A DNA stretch of 64,000 bases from Pseudomonas sp. SST3. Lineage in GTDB: Bacteria; Pseudomonadota; Gammaproteobacteria; Pseudomonadales; Pseudomonadaceae. Under the pieces are notes generated by a model that was not told the origin of the DNA, did not search any database, and worked only from the letters and a program-made list of their open reading frames with translations. Made by a program: the position numbers and the translations under genes. Shown here one piece after another: positions 1 through 7,395 of this stretch. Every line of letters starts with the position of its first letter. The stretch's first letter is position 1. The stretch spans positions 1 to 64,000 of the forward strand of contig NZ_QORI02000015.1 in the NCBI RefSeq assembly GCF_003325755.1, read 5' to 3'.

Positions 1-52
1 ATCCGGAATGCTGGGATGCGAGTAATGTCGCTAGTAGAGGCAGGCTTGCGCA

Positions 53-280
53 TTAGGCCTCCTTGTTCAGCTGAGCTATTACCCAGGCATCTACTTCCAG
101 GCTGCTCCAACCCACCGCGCGAGTGCCGATTTTGCGCGCTCTTGGGAAATCTCCCCGCTTCATCAACTCATAAATCCAAGCGCGGCCAAAGCCGGTGGCG
201 TCCATGACTTGCCGCAAGCGGTAGATGCGGTGCTCCGCGCGGGTGAAGCGATTGAAGGGAGTGGTAGCGATGGCGGACAT
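53..280 (-). CDS. AlpA-family helix-turn-helix regulator
   Basis: Small DNA-binding protein of about 75 residues, typical of excisionase/AlpA regulators in phage satellites and genomic islands, where they switch on the integrase or excision genes. The sequence shows the family pattern: an N-terminal RLRQVMDATG segment, a winged-helix core with WIYELMKRGDFP, then AVGWSSLEVDAWV at the end. An in-frame TTG lies two codons upstream, but the ATG at 280 is preferred because a GGAGG motif sits seven bases before it. It lies on the same strand as the integrase further upstream and probably belongs to the same element. Target sites are unknown. Confidence 0.82.
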   Translation of the reverse strand: MSAIATTPFNRFTRAEHRIYRLRQVMDATGFGRAWIYELMKRGDFPRARKIGTRAVGWSSLEVDAWVIAQLNKEA

Positions 281-286
281 AGCCAA

Positions 287-393
287 ACCTCCTGTGCGCT
301 CGGTGGCGCGTAGTGGAATTGGCTACCGATTAAATACATCGGAACGGTGGCCGACCATGCCGAGATTTGACTGCTTAATTTTTCCGGAGGGAT
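287..393. other. short intergenic gap in the mobile element
   Basis: About 107 bases between the AlpA-like gene and the hypothetical gene upstream. It holds the ribosome binding site of the AlpA-like gene. I see no clear promoter, terminator or repeat in it. Confidence 0.4.
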
Positions 394-1152
394 TTAGGCG
401 GTGAGTCTTTCCGCGCACTCCTCGATCGAGGCAAGTGCTTCAAGCTCGGCAAGGTGCTGCGCTATTTCGATGCGCAGCTTTGGGACTGTTTTTCGAAAAC
501 TGTCGCCTCCTTTCCGATAGCCCACCGCTTCGGACATTAGCTGATATGAGATTCGGTTTTCTGTCAGCTCCATCCAGATAAAAAGATCAAGGTATGGCAG
601 AAGGCCGTAGCTGGCCCAGCTCTTATAGGCAGGTAATTCTCGTTTGCTGACGGCGTCTTGCTGTGATCGAGCATCTTTCAACCATGCGTTGAAGGCGTCC
701 ATCAGCACGGAGTCGTTGGCGAGTAAATTGACCGAAAGGGAGCGAGAATGATCGCTGCGGTTCTCAATAGCTTCCTTGTTTAACGAGGCTGACAGCCAAT
801 TGCCAGTACTTATCATGTTTAACGTACCAATCCATTGCTCGGCTTTGCTGGAGGAGGCCGAACCCGCTAGCACGGCTATCCCACTTTTGAAGGCTATATC
901 ACCGAAGCTCAATGGTCTTACTGGACTTTCCGGTGTTTGCCAGTCGAAGCGAAAACAATCCGTAGGGTCTTTTCTGGCGCGCTCTGCTAAATCGTTCGCG
1001 TCAACGTTATCCCCTTTCGATATCAGTTCGAGAATAGACGCGCGATCTTTAAGAACAATCAGCCAATCGAAAGCATTAAAAGACACGCAAGACTCGTACT
1101 CTCGCAAGTCGAACCAGTCTGGCAAATCTTCAAGACGACTTACCTTTGCCAA
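394..1152 (-). CDS. Island-associated hypothetical protein (DUF6387-like)
   Basis: A 252-residue soluble protein with no signal peptide or membrane segment. The start MAKVSRLEDLPDWFDL and the position beside an integrase resemble what I remember of DUF6387 proteins carried by genomic islands, a family of unknown function; this assignment is from memory. The start is a TTG codon, well supported by an AGGAGG motif seven bases upstream. The gene lies 45 bases downstream of the integrase stop on the same strand and could be co-transcribed with it. GC content looks lower than in the flanking housekeeping genes, as expected for transferred DNA. No catalytic motif is visible. Confidence 0.7.
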   Translation of the reverse strand: MAKVSRLEDLPDWFDLREYESCVSFNAFDWLIVLKDRASILELISKGDNVDANDLAERARKDPTDCFRFDWQTPESPVRPLSFGDIAFKSGIAVLAGSASSSKAEQWIGTLNMISTGNWLSASLNKEAIENRSDHSRSLSVNLLANDSVLMDAFNAWLKDARSQQDAVSKRELPAYKSWASYGLLPYLDLFIWMELTENRISYQLMSEAVGYRKGGDSFRKTVPKLRIEIAQHLAELEALASIEECAERLTA

Positions 1153-1197
1153 TTTTATGCCTCCTTTTAGCTTTCACGTTCAATCACATTGGCCAAT

Positions 1198-2487
1198 CTA
1201 GCGGTTGAAACCCAACTGCGCCCCATCGGGCCTAGGCTCCGCCGGTGCTCGATAAGCTGCGTTTAAATCGCCATGGATTAGGTTTGCCGCTGGTAGCGTG
1301 GTAATGAACTGCGCCCATTCGTCCATTAGCGCCCGGCGCTTTTCCAGGAAGCCGGAGCGGGAGTAGGCTGCCTCAGTTTGGTCGCGTTCATCATGAGCTA
1401 GCGCTAGCTCACAAACCTCGCGCGGGTAATGCGTCCGCTCGTTTGCCCAGTCGCGGAAACTAGATCGGAAACCATGGCGAGTAACGTCGTCGTGTCCCAG
1501 GCTATGTAGCAAGTTGCGGATGGCATTCGCATGGATGGCACCGGACTTACCTTGGCCCGGAAAAAGAAAAGGGCTGCCATCAATGGGTTGCAGCTCCTTG
1601 AGCATTTCCACAGCTGGTCGTGCTAGCGGGATATCAAATGCTTTGCGCATCTTCATACGTTCGGCAGGCAGCGACCAAACGCCGGCGTTAAGGTCGAACT
1701 CCTCCCATGAAGCCAGTCGGATCATCTGCGCTCGAGCCCCGGTGAATATCATCAGGCGAGCGGCAACGGCGGCGTTTGAATCGTGGGCGGCGAGCGTTGT
1801 CATTAGTGCCGGTACGTCCTGCCATTTCATCGCGGCGAAGTGCTCGCGCTTGCGGGCTTGCTTCTTTTCCGCGCGGCTCAGCAAGTTGTCCAGGTGCCCT
1901 CGCCAACGAGCCGGATTGTCGCCCTTGCGCAGTCTGCGGGACTTGGCAGCGTCTAGTATCTGTTCGATTTGTCCGCGCACTTCATCAGCAGTGCGGGTCT
2001 TGCTACCCCAGATAGGTTGCAGGACGCGCAAGACGTCCTCGGTTTCGATATCGCCTGCGGACTTCTTGCCAATGGTCGGGAAGGCGTATAGCTCGAGCTT
2101 GCGTAGCCAGCCCTTGCGCCACTTTGCTGACCATGTAGAGCTGTGCGCGGTGTGGTAGTCAATGGCGAGCGATTGGAAGGTCACGCGCTGCGCTTCTTTT
2201 GCCCGCTGTGACTCTCGCTCGGCTTCTCGCTGGGCATCCCTGGCAGCCATCGGATCGATGCCGTTTGCCAGTTGCTTGCGATGCCCGGCAGCGACAAGGC
2301 GCGCTTCCTTCAAGCTCACCTTGGGATAGCTGCCGATGCCCATCTCCCGGCGCTTGCCCCCGATCTGAAAGCGAAGTACCCATGACTTACGTCCGGATGG
2401 TTTTACGGCTAGGCGCAGGCCCTCGCCATCCTCATGCGTGCCCGGTTCGCTCAGGTTCTCGACCTGCTTCGAATTCAGCTTGCCCAT
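1198..2487 (-). CDS. int: Tyrosine-type site-specific integrase (DUF4102 arm-binding type)
   Basis: Integrase of the P4-like family that recombines a mobile element with the chromosome. The N-terminal 90 residues match the arm-site binding domain, followed by a SAM-like core-binding domain and a C-terminal catalytic domain. Catalytic residues are visible: Arg252 in FTGARAQ, the HGFR pair His338/Arg341, His365, and the nucleophile Tyr375 in EAAYSR. The frame opens upstream at 2520, but ATG 2487 is preferred because GGAGGGA lies just before it; this gives 429 residues, normal for the family. It appears intact. Its start faces ppa, so an attachment site may lie between 2488 and 2690, although no tRNA is present there. 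Confidence 0.9.
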   Translation of the reverse strand: MGKLNSKQVENLSEPGTHEDGEGLRLAVKPSGRKSWVLRFQIGGKRREMGIGSYPKVSLKEARLVAAGHRKQLANGIDPMAARDAQREAERESQRAKEAQRVTFQSLAIDYHTAHSSTWSAKWRKGWLRKLELYAFPTIGKKSAGDIETEDVLRVLQPIWGSKTRTADEVRGQIEQILDAAKSRRLRKGDNPARWRGHLDNLLSRAEKKQARKREHFAAMKWQDVPALMTTLAAHDSNAAVAARLMIFTGARAQMIRLASWEEFDLNAGVWSLPAERMKMRKAFDIPLARPAVEMLKELQPIDGSPFLFPGQGKSGAIHANAIRNLLHSLGHDDVTRHGFRSSFRDWANERTHYPREVCELALAHDERDQTEAAYSRSGFLEKRRALMDEWAQFITTLPAANLIHGDLNAAYRAPAEPRPDGAQLGFNR

Positions 2488-2518
2488 GCTTCCCTCCATG
2501 GGTGGGGGAGCGGCAATC

Positions 2519-2542
2519 ATTCCCCCACTTGTTCCCCCACTT
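2519..2542 (-). repeat. tandem TGGGGGAA motif before the integrase
   Basis: On the minus strand, two copies of a TGGGGGAA motif occur twelve bases apart just upstream of the integrase reading frame. Similar G-run doublets are, as I recall, common ahead of DUF4102 integrases and could be arm-binding or autoregulatory sites. The repeat is seen; the role is inferred. Confidence 0.45.
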
Positions 2543-2648
2543 CACCCCCGGATGAGGCAAGAGGCGGCTGGCTGTCGATGGACGCATATTAGGCCGTAGC
2601 CCGCATAGCGTCTAGGTCTGATGGAGGTGGGCAGAAATCACTAGACAA

Positions 2649-2675
2649 TAAAAAAGCCGGCTTGTGGCCGGCTTT
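2649..2675 (-). terminator. rho-independent terminator of ppa
   Basis: A perfect six-pair stem, GCCGGC (2656-2661) with GCCGGC (2667-2672) and a five-base loop, is followed on the minus strand by a run of T. It lies about 20 bases after the ppa stop codon. Confidence 0.85.
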
Positions 2676-2692
2676 CCGTTAGCGGTATTGGC

Positions 2693-3220
2693 TTATTTTT
2701 GGTAAGCCGCCACAGCCTTGGTGATTGCTGCACGGGCGGCGTCGGCGCCTTCCCAGCCTTCGACCTTGACCCACTTGCCCTTCTCGAGATCCTTGTAGTT
2801 CTCGAAGAAGTGCTTGATCTGCTCGATCAGTAGTGGCGGCAGGTCGGTGTATTCCTTCACATCCACGTACAGCTGGCTCAGCTTGTCGTGCGGGACGGCG
2901 ATCAGCTTGGCGTCGCCGCCGGCTTCGTCGGTCATGTTCAGCACGCCTACCGGACGGCAGCGGATGACGGAGCCTGGGGCAACCGGGTAGGGGGTCACGA
3001 CCAGTACGTCGAGCGGGTCGCCGTCATCGGCAAGGGTGTGCGGGATGAAGCCGTAGTTCGCCGGGTAGAACATCGGCGTGGCCATGAAGCGGTCAACGAA
3101 CAGGCAGTCGGTGTCGTGATCGATTTCGTATTTGATCGGCGCGTGGTTGGCCGGGATTTCGATGGCGACATAGATGTCGTTTGGCAGGTCTTTGCCGGCC
3201 GGGACTTTGCTGTAGCTCAT
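2693..3220 (-). CDS. ppa: Inorganic pyrophosphatase
   Basis: Soluble cytoplasmic family I pyrophosphatase that hydrolyses diphosphate to two phosphates and so drives nucleotide polymerisation and aminoacylation. The protein is 175 residues, the same as E. coli Ppa. The metal-binding signature DGDPLDVL spans residues 66-73, and YPANYGFIP precedes it. An upstream in-frame ATG at 3226 exists, but a GGAG motif is better spaced for the ATG at 3220. It is followed by a strong terminator and appears to be a single-gene unit. In P. aeruginosa ppa also lies near mtfA, the ethanolamine genes and mpl, so this is ancestral order. Confidence 0.97.
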   Translation of the reverse strand: MSYSKVPAGKDLPNDIYVAIEIPANHAPIKYEIDHDTDCLFVDRFMATPMFYPANYGFIPHTLADDGDPLDVLVVTPYPVAPGSVIRCRPVGVLNMTDEAGGDAKLIAVPHDKLSQLYVDVKEYTDLPPLLIEQIKHFFENYKDLEKGKWVKVEGWEGADAARAAITKAVAAYQK

Positions 3221-3359
3221 GAACATTGCTCCGTGGTCGGCCGAGGCGGCCTGGGGCGAAAAAAGTGGGCGCGATTATAGGCGCACTGTCGGGCGTTTTG
3301 CCATGCCAGTGGTGGCGAAGCTCACTGGACTGGCAATGCGCGCATTCGACGGCCGGAAA

Positions 3360-4172
3360 TCAGTGAGGTTCCGCGTACTGCGGATGGCTCTGCTGCAGTT
3401 GCTGCAAGCGCATCAGCGGGTCCTGTCGATAGAAGCTTGCAAGCTGCCGGTAGACCTCGGGGTAAGCCTCATGCAGGACGTCCGGTGCACTGAAGAGATA
3501 CTCGCTGGTGACGGCAAAGAACTCGGCTGGGTTCTCCGCGGCGTAGGGATCGATTGCCGTGTCGGCGTCGGGATCGGCGTCCAGTGTGGCGTTGAGCGAG
3601 TCGTACGCGCTCTGCATCGTGTGCGCCCAGTCCTCGATGCGCATGTTGCGGTGCAGCGGCGGCAGGCCGTTGGCATCGCCGTTGAGCATGTCGAGCTTGT
3701 GCGCGAGTTCGTGAATCACCAGGTTGTAGCCTTCCCAGGCGCCGCTTTCCTGCACGCCCGGCCAGGCCAGGATCACCGGACCCTGCAGCCAGGCTTCACC
3801 GCTGTGCTCGCCGTCCCACTCGTGCACGACACCGGCCGAATCGCGGTGTTTCTGTGGGCTGTGGAAGTCGCCCGGATAGATGACGATTTCATGGAAGCCC
3901 TGGTACCAGTTCAGATCGGCGAGATGCAGCAGCGGCAGCTGAGCCTGGGCCGCCAGTCGTAGGCGGTCTTCCGTCTGCAGCTCGACGCCAGCCAGGGCGG
4001 TGATTCGCTTGGCATGCAGAAACAGGATGCTGCGCTGGTAGAGCCGCTCGGTTTCCTCTGCAGTCAGGCCGTCGAGAATCGGCAGGCTGTCGAGCACGCG
4101 CTGCCAGACGGTGGGCTCGATGGCGAAGCGGGCGAGGATGCGCTTGCGGTGCCAATCGCGAAAAGACCACAT
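3360..4172 (-). CDS. mtfA: MtfA-family zinc peptidase
   Basis: Cytoplasmic M90 metallopeptidase. In E. coli MtfA binds the repressor Mlc and influences glucose phosphotransferase genes; in Pseudomonas the partner is unclear. The zinc motif HELAH is at residues 154-158 in NLVIHELAHKLDMLNG, and the conserved FHEIVIYPGDFHSP segment lies near residues 93-105. Length is 270 residues, normal for the family. The start at 4172 (MWSFRDW) follows GGAAG; an in-frame ATG at 4199 lacks such support. It lies 60 bases downstream of the ECF sigma gene on the same strand and may be read from the same transcript. Confidence 0.9.
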   Translation of the reverse strand: MWSFRDWHRKRILARFAIEPTVWQRVLDSLPILDGLTAEETERLYQRSILFLHAKRITALAGVELQTEDRLRLAAQAQLPLLHLADLNWYQGFHEIVIYPGDFHSPQKHRDSAGVVHEWDGEHSGEAWLQGPVILAWPGVQESGAWEGYNLVIHELAHKLDMLNGDANGLPPLHRNMRIEDWAHTMQSAYDSLNATLDADPDADTAIDPYAAENPAEFFAVTSEYLFSAPDVLHEAYPEVYRQLASFYRQDPLMRLQQLQQSHPQYAEPH

Positions 4173-4232
4173 GGGAGAGCTTCCAGCCTGGGGACCCAAA
4201 CCTTAAGCGGGGCGAGGGTCTGCGGCAAGCGA

Positions 4233-5123
4233 TCAGGCTGGCAGCGGCGTCGCTGAAATGTTCGATCGTTGGCCCAGTTTGTCGGGGTTGACCACCGAGT
4301 AGATGGTCACGACGCGTTGGCCATCGCTGACCAGCGTCATGGCGGCGTGAATGCGCTCGCCACAGCGGATCACCACGCCGGGTTCGCCGTTGATCGATTC
4401 GACGCTGGCACGCCACTGGCCGGCGGCGCGGCGTGCGATGCCAATGGCCAGTCGATGCGCGGCCCGCACGCCGTGCACGACTTTCGAGGCGGCGGCCGCC
4501 TGGCCGCCGCCGTCCGCCACCCAGTTGACCTCGTCAGCCAGCAGGTCGACGAAGGCATCGCCGCCCGGCGCCAGCAAAGCCTCGGCGAAGCGCTCGACCA
4601 GCCGTCGATGTGCCTGCGGATCCACCGTGAAGCGCGGCTGAGTTTCACGTATCCGTTTGCGCGCACGGCTGACGATCTGCCGGCTGGCGGCCGCTTGTTT
4701 GCCCAGCACTTGTGCGATCTCGTCATAGCTGCAATCGAACACCTCGCGCAGCAGCAGCGCTGCGCGTTCCTCGGCGGCCAGGCGTTCCAGCGCGACCATG
4801 AACGCCATGGACAGGTCGGCTCGCAGATCGATGGCCTGCTCGGCTTGGTTGCCGGTAAACCCCAGCAGCGGTTCCGGCAGCCACGGACCGTAATAGTCCT
4901 CCTGACGAGCACGGCGCTGGCGCAACTGATCGATGCCCAGGCGCGTCACCACTGTAACCAGCCAGGCTTCGGCGTCGCGGATCGAGGTGCAGTCGGCCTC
5001 GCTCCACTTGAACCAGGCATCCTGCAGCAGATCTTCGGCGTCCACGCGGCTGCCCAGTAGCCGATAGGCGAGGCCGAAGAGCTTCGGCCGCAGCCCCTGA
5101 TAGAAATCGATCTTGTCGTTCAC
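4233..5123 (-). CDS. ECF41-type RNA polymerase sigma factor with C-terminal SnoaL-like domain
   Basis: Alternative sigma factor with regions sigma2 (about residues 7-75) and sigma4 (about 110-165), then a SnoaL-like domain of about 120 residues that in ECF41 factors regulates activity without a classical anti-sigma factor. Three family hallmarks are visible: WLPEPL at residues 81-86 in the linker, DGGGQ at 204-208 (usually DGGGK) and NPDKL at 279-283. The frame extends to 5252, but a GTG at 5123 has GGAG five bases upstream, and the predicted promoter (5155-5181) places the mRNA start near 5150, so upstream starts would be excluded. Length is then 296 residues. It faces the decarboxylase-like gene, the usual ECF41 partner. 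Confidence 0.92.
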   Translation of the reverse strand: MNDKIDFYQGLRPKLFGLAYRLLGSRVDAEDLLQDAWFKWSEADCTSIRDAEAWLVTVVTRLGIDQLRQRRARQEDYYGPWLPEPLLGFTGNQAEQAIDLRADLSMAFMVALERLAAEERAALLLREVFDCSYDEIAQVLGKQAAASRQIVSRARKRIRETQPRFTVDPQAHRRLVERFAEALLAPGGDAFVDLLADEVNWVADGGGQAAAASKVVHGVRAAHRLAIGIARRAAGQWRASVESINGEPGVVIRCGERIHAAMTLVSDGQRVVTIYSVVNPDKLGQRSNISATPLPA

Positions 5124-5154
5124 GTTCGCTCCGCAGGCATTCCTCTCCAGCATG

Positions 5155-5181
5155 AACGAATGAGCCCGGTCGATTGTGACA
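5155..5181 (-). promoter_or_regulatory. candidate ECF41 promoter of the sigma gene
   Basis: The minus strand reads TGTCACA, a 16-base spacer, then CGTT. This matches the ECF41 consensus as I remember it (TGTCACA, N16, CGTC) except for the last base. It would make the sigma factor autoregulated. Confidence 0.6.
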
Positions 5182-5203
5182 GCGCCTCCGCTGGAGGCTG
5201 GGC

Positions 5204-5230
5204 TGTCACACATCGACAAAGGCATGCGTC
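5204..5230 (+). promoter_or_regulatory. ECF41 promoter of the decarboxylase-like gene
   Basis: TGTCACA (5204-5210), a 16-base spacer and CGTC (5227-5230) match the remembered ECF41 consensus exactly. The site lies 44 bases before the start codon of the gene that normally accompanies ECF41 factors. Confidence 0.8.
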
Positions 5231-5232
5231 CT

Positions 5233-5256
5233 GGCAGTGTCATTTTCGACACTGCC
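5233..5256 (+). promoter_or_regulatory. perfect inverted repeat at the predicted mRNA 5' end
   Basis: GGCAGTGTC (5233-5241), a six-base loop and GACACTGCC (5248-5256) form a perfect nine-pair inverted repeat. It starts just after the ECF41 -10 element and ends 17 bases before the start codon. It may be a 5' mRNA hairpin or an operator. Confidence 0.6.
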
Positions 5257-5273
5257 TATGGAGCGATCTTGCC

Positions 5274-5795
5274 ATGACCACACGACTGGATTTTCTGAAA
5301 CATGTCGATGCGTTGCCGATGCAGGCACTGACTGCCGTCAGCGCCTATGTGCATGAGAGCGACATCGATCCGCAGCTGCGCATGCTCATCGATCTGCGCG
5401 CCTCGCAGCTCAACGGCTGCGCCTATTGTCTCGACATGCACACCAAGGACCTGCTGGGGATGGATACGCCGCTGCCGCGCATCTATCTGCTGCCCGCCTG
5501 GCGCGAGACGGCCGTCTACAGCCCTGCCGAGCGAGCGGCTCTGGCCTGGACCGAGGCGGTGACCGAACTGCCTGATGGCGCCTCGCTGGATCGCTGCTAT
5601 CGCGACCTGGCCGAGCACTATTCGCCACGCGCCATTACCCAGCTGACCTTTGCCATCATTGCGATCAACGGATGGAACCGCCTCAATGTGGCCTTCGGTC
5701 GCGAGCCCGACGACTATCGCACCGGCGATCTGCAGCCTCGCTTCACTCAGGCGTTGCAACGCTTCGAGGATCTACGGCCGGCGCCACGTACCTGA
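5274..5795 (+). CDS. Carboxymuconolactone decarboxylase / AhpD-like protein
   Basis: A 173-residue all-helical protein of the carboxymuconolactone decarboxylase family, the conserved partner of ECF41 sigma factors. The AhpD-type redox motif is present: Cys49 and Cys52 in CAYC, with His56 following in LDMH. Such proteins can reduce peroxides through the cysteine pair; the substrate here is not known. The ATG at 5274 is chosen because GGAG lies about ten bases upstream and translation from earlier in-frame starts would begin before the predicted promoter. The next gene (RidA family) begins 18 bases after the stop and is probably co-transcribed. Confidence 0.88.
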   Translation: MTTRLDFLKHVDALPMQALTAVSAYVHESDIDPQLRMLIDLRASQLNGCAYCLDMHTKDLLGMDTPLPRIYLLPAWRETAVYSPAERAALAWTEAVTELPDGASLDRCYRDLAEHYSPRAITQLTFAIIAINGWNRLNVAFGREPDDYRTGDLQPRFTQALQRFEDLRPAPRT

Positions 5796-5813
5796 ACCTG
5801 TATGGAGACGAAC

Positions 5814-6236
5814 ATGAGCGAACCCCGAAATACCCTGACGTTGCTCAATCCGCCCGGCCTGTACGACCCGGCACCGAATGGCTATTCGCATGTCGGCATC
5901 GTGCCGGCTGGTACGCGGTTGGCGTTCATCGCTGGCCAGGGCGGCGAAACGGCGGACGGTCGGCTGCCGAGCGATTTCCAGCAGCAGGTGCGGCAAGCCA
6001 TGGACAATCTTTCGATCGCCATCGAGGCCGCCGGAGGGCGACCGTCGCAGGTGGTCAAGCTGACGGTACTGATCGTCGATCACAGTGAGCAGCGCCTGGG
6101 CATCCTCGGCGAGGAGTTGGCGCGGCTGTTTGGCGAGCAGCTGAAACCGACCTGTACGCTGATTCCGGTGCCGCGGCTGGCACTGGACGGGATGCTGTTC
6201 GAAATCGATGCGGTGGTGGCGTTGACGGAAGCCTGA
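5814..6236 (+). CDS. RidA (YjgF/YER057c/UK114) family protein
   Basis: A 140-residue protein of the RidA superfamily, whose best-known members hydrolyse reactive enamine/imine intermediates to ketones and ammonia. The fold signature is visible from GYSHVGIVPAG through the conserved C-terminal ...TCTLIPVPRLALDGMLFEIDAVVAL. The usual catalytic arginine in a RVQV-type motif is replaced here by PVPRLA, so it may belong to a divergent subgroup and its deaminase activity is uncertain. The ATG at 5814 follows GGAG. It lies immediately after the decarboxylase-like gene and likely shares the ECF41 promoter. Confidence 0.85.
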   Translation: MSEPRNTLTLLNPPGLYDPAPNGYSHVGIVPAGTRLAFIAGQGGETADGRLPSDFQQQVRQAMDNLSIAIEAAGGRPSQVVKLTVLIVDHSEQRLGILGEELARLFGEQLKPTCTLIPVPRLALDGMLFEIDAVVALTEA

Positions 6237-6337
6237 TCCGTTGACTTGGGGGCGTCACTGGTCCGACGCTGTTGTGGGTGAGACAGCTTTGCCGCCTCGC
6301 CCCACGTGCAGCCGCAGCTTCGGCGAATGCGTTTGGC

Positions 6338-7147
6338 TTAACCGAGCAGGAAGTTGCCCGCTTTCGGCGTGCCTTCATCCAAGCTGAGCACGTCCGCTTC
6401 GTCCTTGAGCGTCACGCCCGAGAGCTGGCGGCGGCAGGCTTCGCGCATCAGATGGATCAGCCTGTGGGCGGCGAGGTTGTAGCTCAGGCCTTCCAGGCGG
6501 ATGTTGGAAATGCAGTTGCGGTCGGCATCGGTGCGGCCGACTTTCGGCGCGAAGGTGAAGTACAGGCCGAGGCTGTCCGGCGAGCTGAGGCCGGGGCGTT
6601 CGCCCACGAGCATCACCACCATTTTCGCCTTGAGCCGCTCGCCGACCTCGTCACCGAGCGCGACGCGGCTTTGTTGTACCAGGCAGATCGGCGCGAGGCT
6701 CCAGCCGTCCTTTTCGATCTGCTCCTCGATGCGCTGGAGCAAGGGCAGGGCGTGACGCTGCACCGCCAGCGCCGACAGGCCATCGGCGATGACGATGGCC
6801 AGGTCGTAGCCCGCCGCGTGTTGCTGCGCGTGATCGTTCACCCGCTCGGTCGAGTCGTCGCTCAATCGCCGTCCGAGGTCGGGGCGTTGCAGATAGGTAT
6901 TCCGGTCCGCTGCTGCGCTATGCAGCCGCAATACACGGTGGCCGCGATGCTCCAGTTGCTCGGCGAGGTCATCAGTATCGAGGGAAAGATGCACGGCATC
7001 GCGTGCCTGGGCATGGGCGAACTGAAAATCCAGCTGGGCGTCGGTCGGCAGGCTGGCGCCCGCGCGGCCCAGGGCGATGCGGGCCGGGGTGAGCTGACGC
7101 AGGTGGCTCCAGGGGTTGGTGATTGCGGTGGGCGGGCGCGTGCTCAT
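6338..7147 (-). CDS. eutC: Ethanolamine ammonia-lyase small subunit
   Basis: Light chain of the adenosylcobalamin-dependent ethanolamine ammonia-lyase, which converts ethanolamine to acetaldehyde and ammonia together with EutB. The 269-residue length is normal, and family segments such as [36 protein letters not shown] and DRNCISNIR are present. The start is preceded by GGAG. It is separated from eutB by 248 bases that contain a pair of REP-type repeats, so the two subunits are not tightly coupled here. No microcompartment genes are nearby, which is the simple Pseudomonas arrangement. Confidence 0.95.
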   Translation of the reverse strand: MSTRPPTAITNPWSHLRQLTPARIALGRAGASLPTDAQLDFQFAHAQARDAVHLSLDTDDLAEQLEHRGHRVLRLHSAAADRNTYLQRPDLGRRLSDDSTERVNDHAQQHAAGYDLAIVIADGLSALAVQRHALPLLQRIEEQIEKDGWSLAPICLVQQSRVALGDEVGERLKAKMVVMLVGERPGLSSPDSLGLYFTFAPKVGRTDADRNCISNIRLEGLSYNLAAHRLIHLMREACRRQLSGVTLKDEADVLSLDEGTPKAGNFLLG

Positions 7148-7223
7148 TCTGTTGCTCCGTTAATGTATTCGGCGGACGGTGATCACGTATCGCTCTACCC
7201 ATCGGGCTCGCTCATGGCCTTGA

Positions 7224-7305
7224 TCGCCAACAAGCTGGCTCCTACAAAAATGGGCATGGCGTATGTGTGCGGTGACGCTTTTCGTAGGAGCCAGCTTGCT
7301 GGCGA
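7224..7305. repeat. inverted pair of REP-type repeats between eutB and eutC
   Basis: Two oppositely oriented copies of a 22-base repeat occur at 7224-7245 and 7284-7305; the second reads GTAGGAGCCAGCTTGCTGGC and continues with GA. This is the classic Pseudomonas REP motif arranged as a paired unit that can fold into a large hairpin. It lies inside the eutB-eutC gap and could weaken or stabilise the downstream eutC transcript. Confidence 0.85.
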
Positions 7306-7395
7306 ATCGGTTCGAAACGACTGTGCCGGTCAGGTTCGCGAGCAAGGACTGGGCGTCCCCCTCGTTCCTGCGGGAGGCGCAGTGCCTCAACATCG

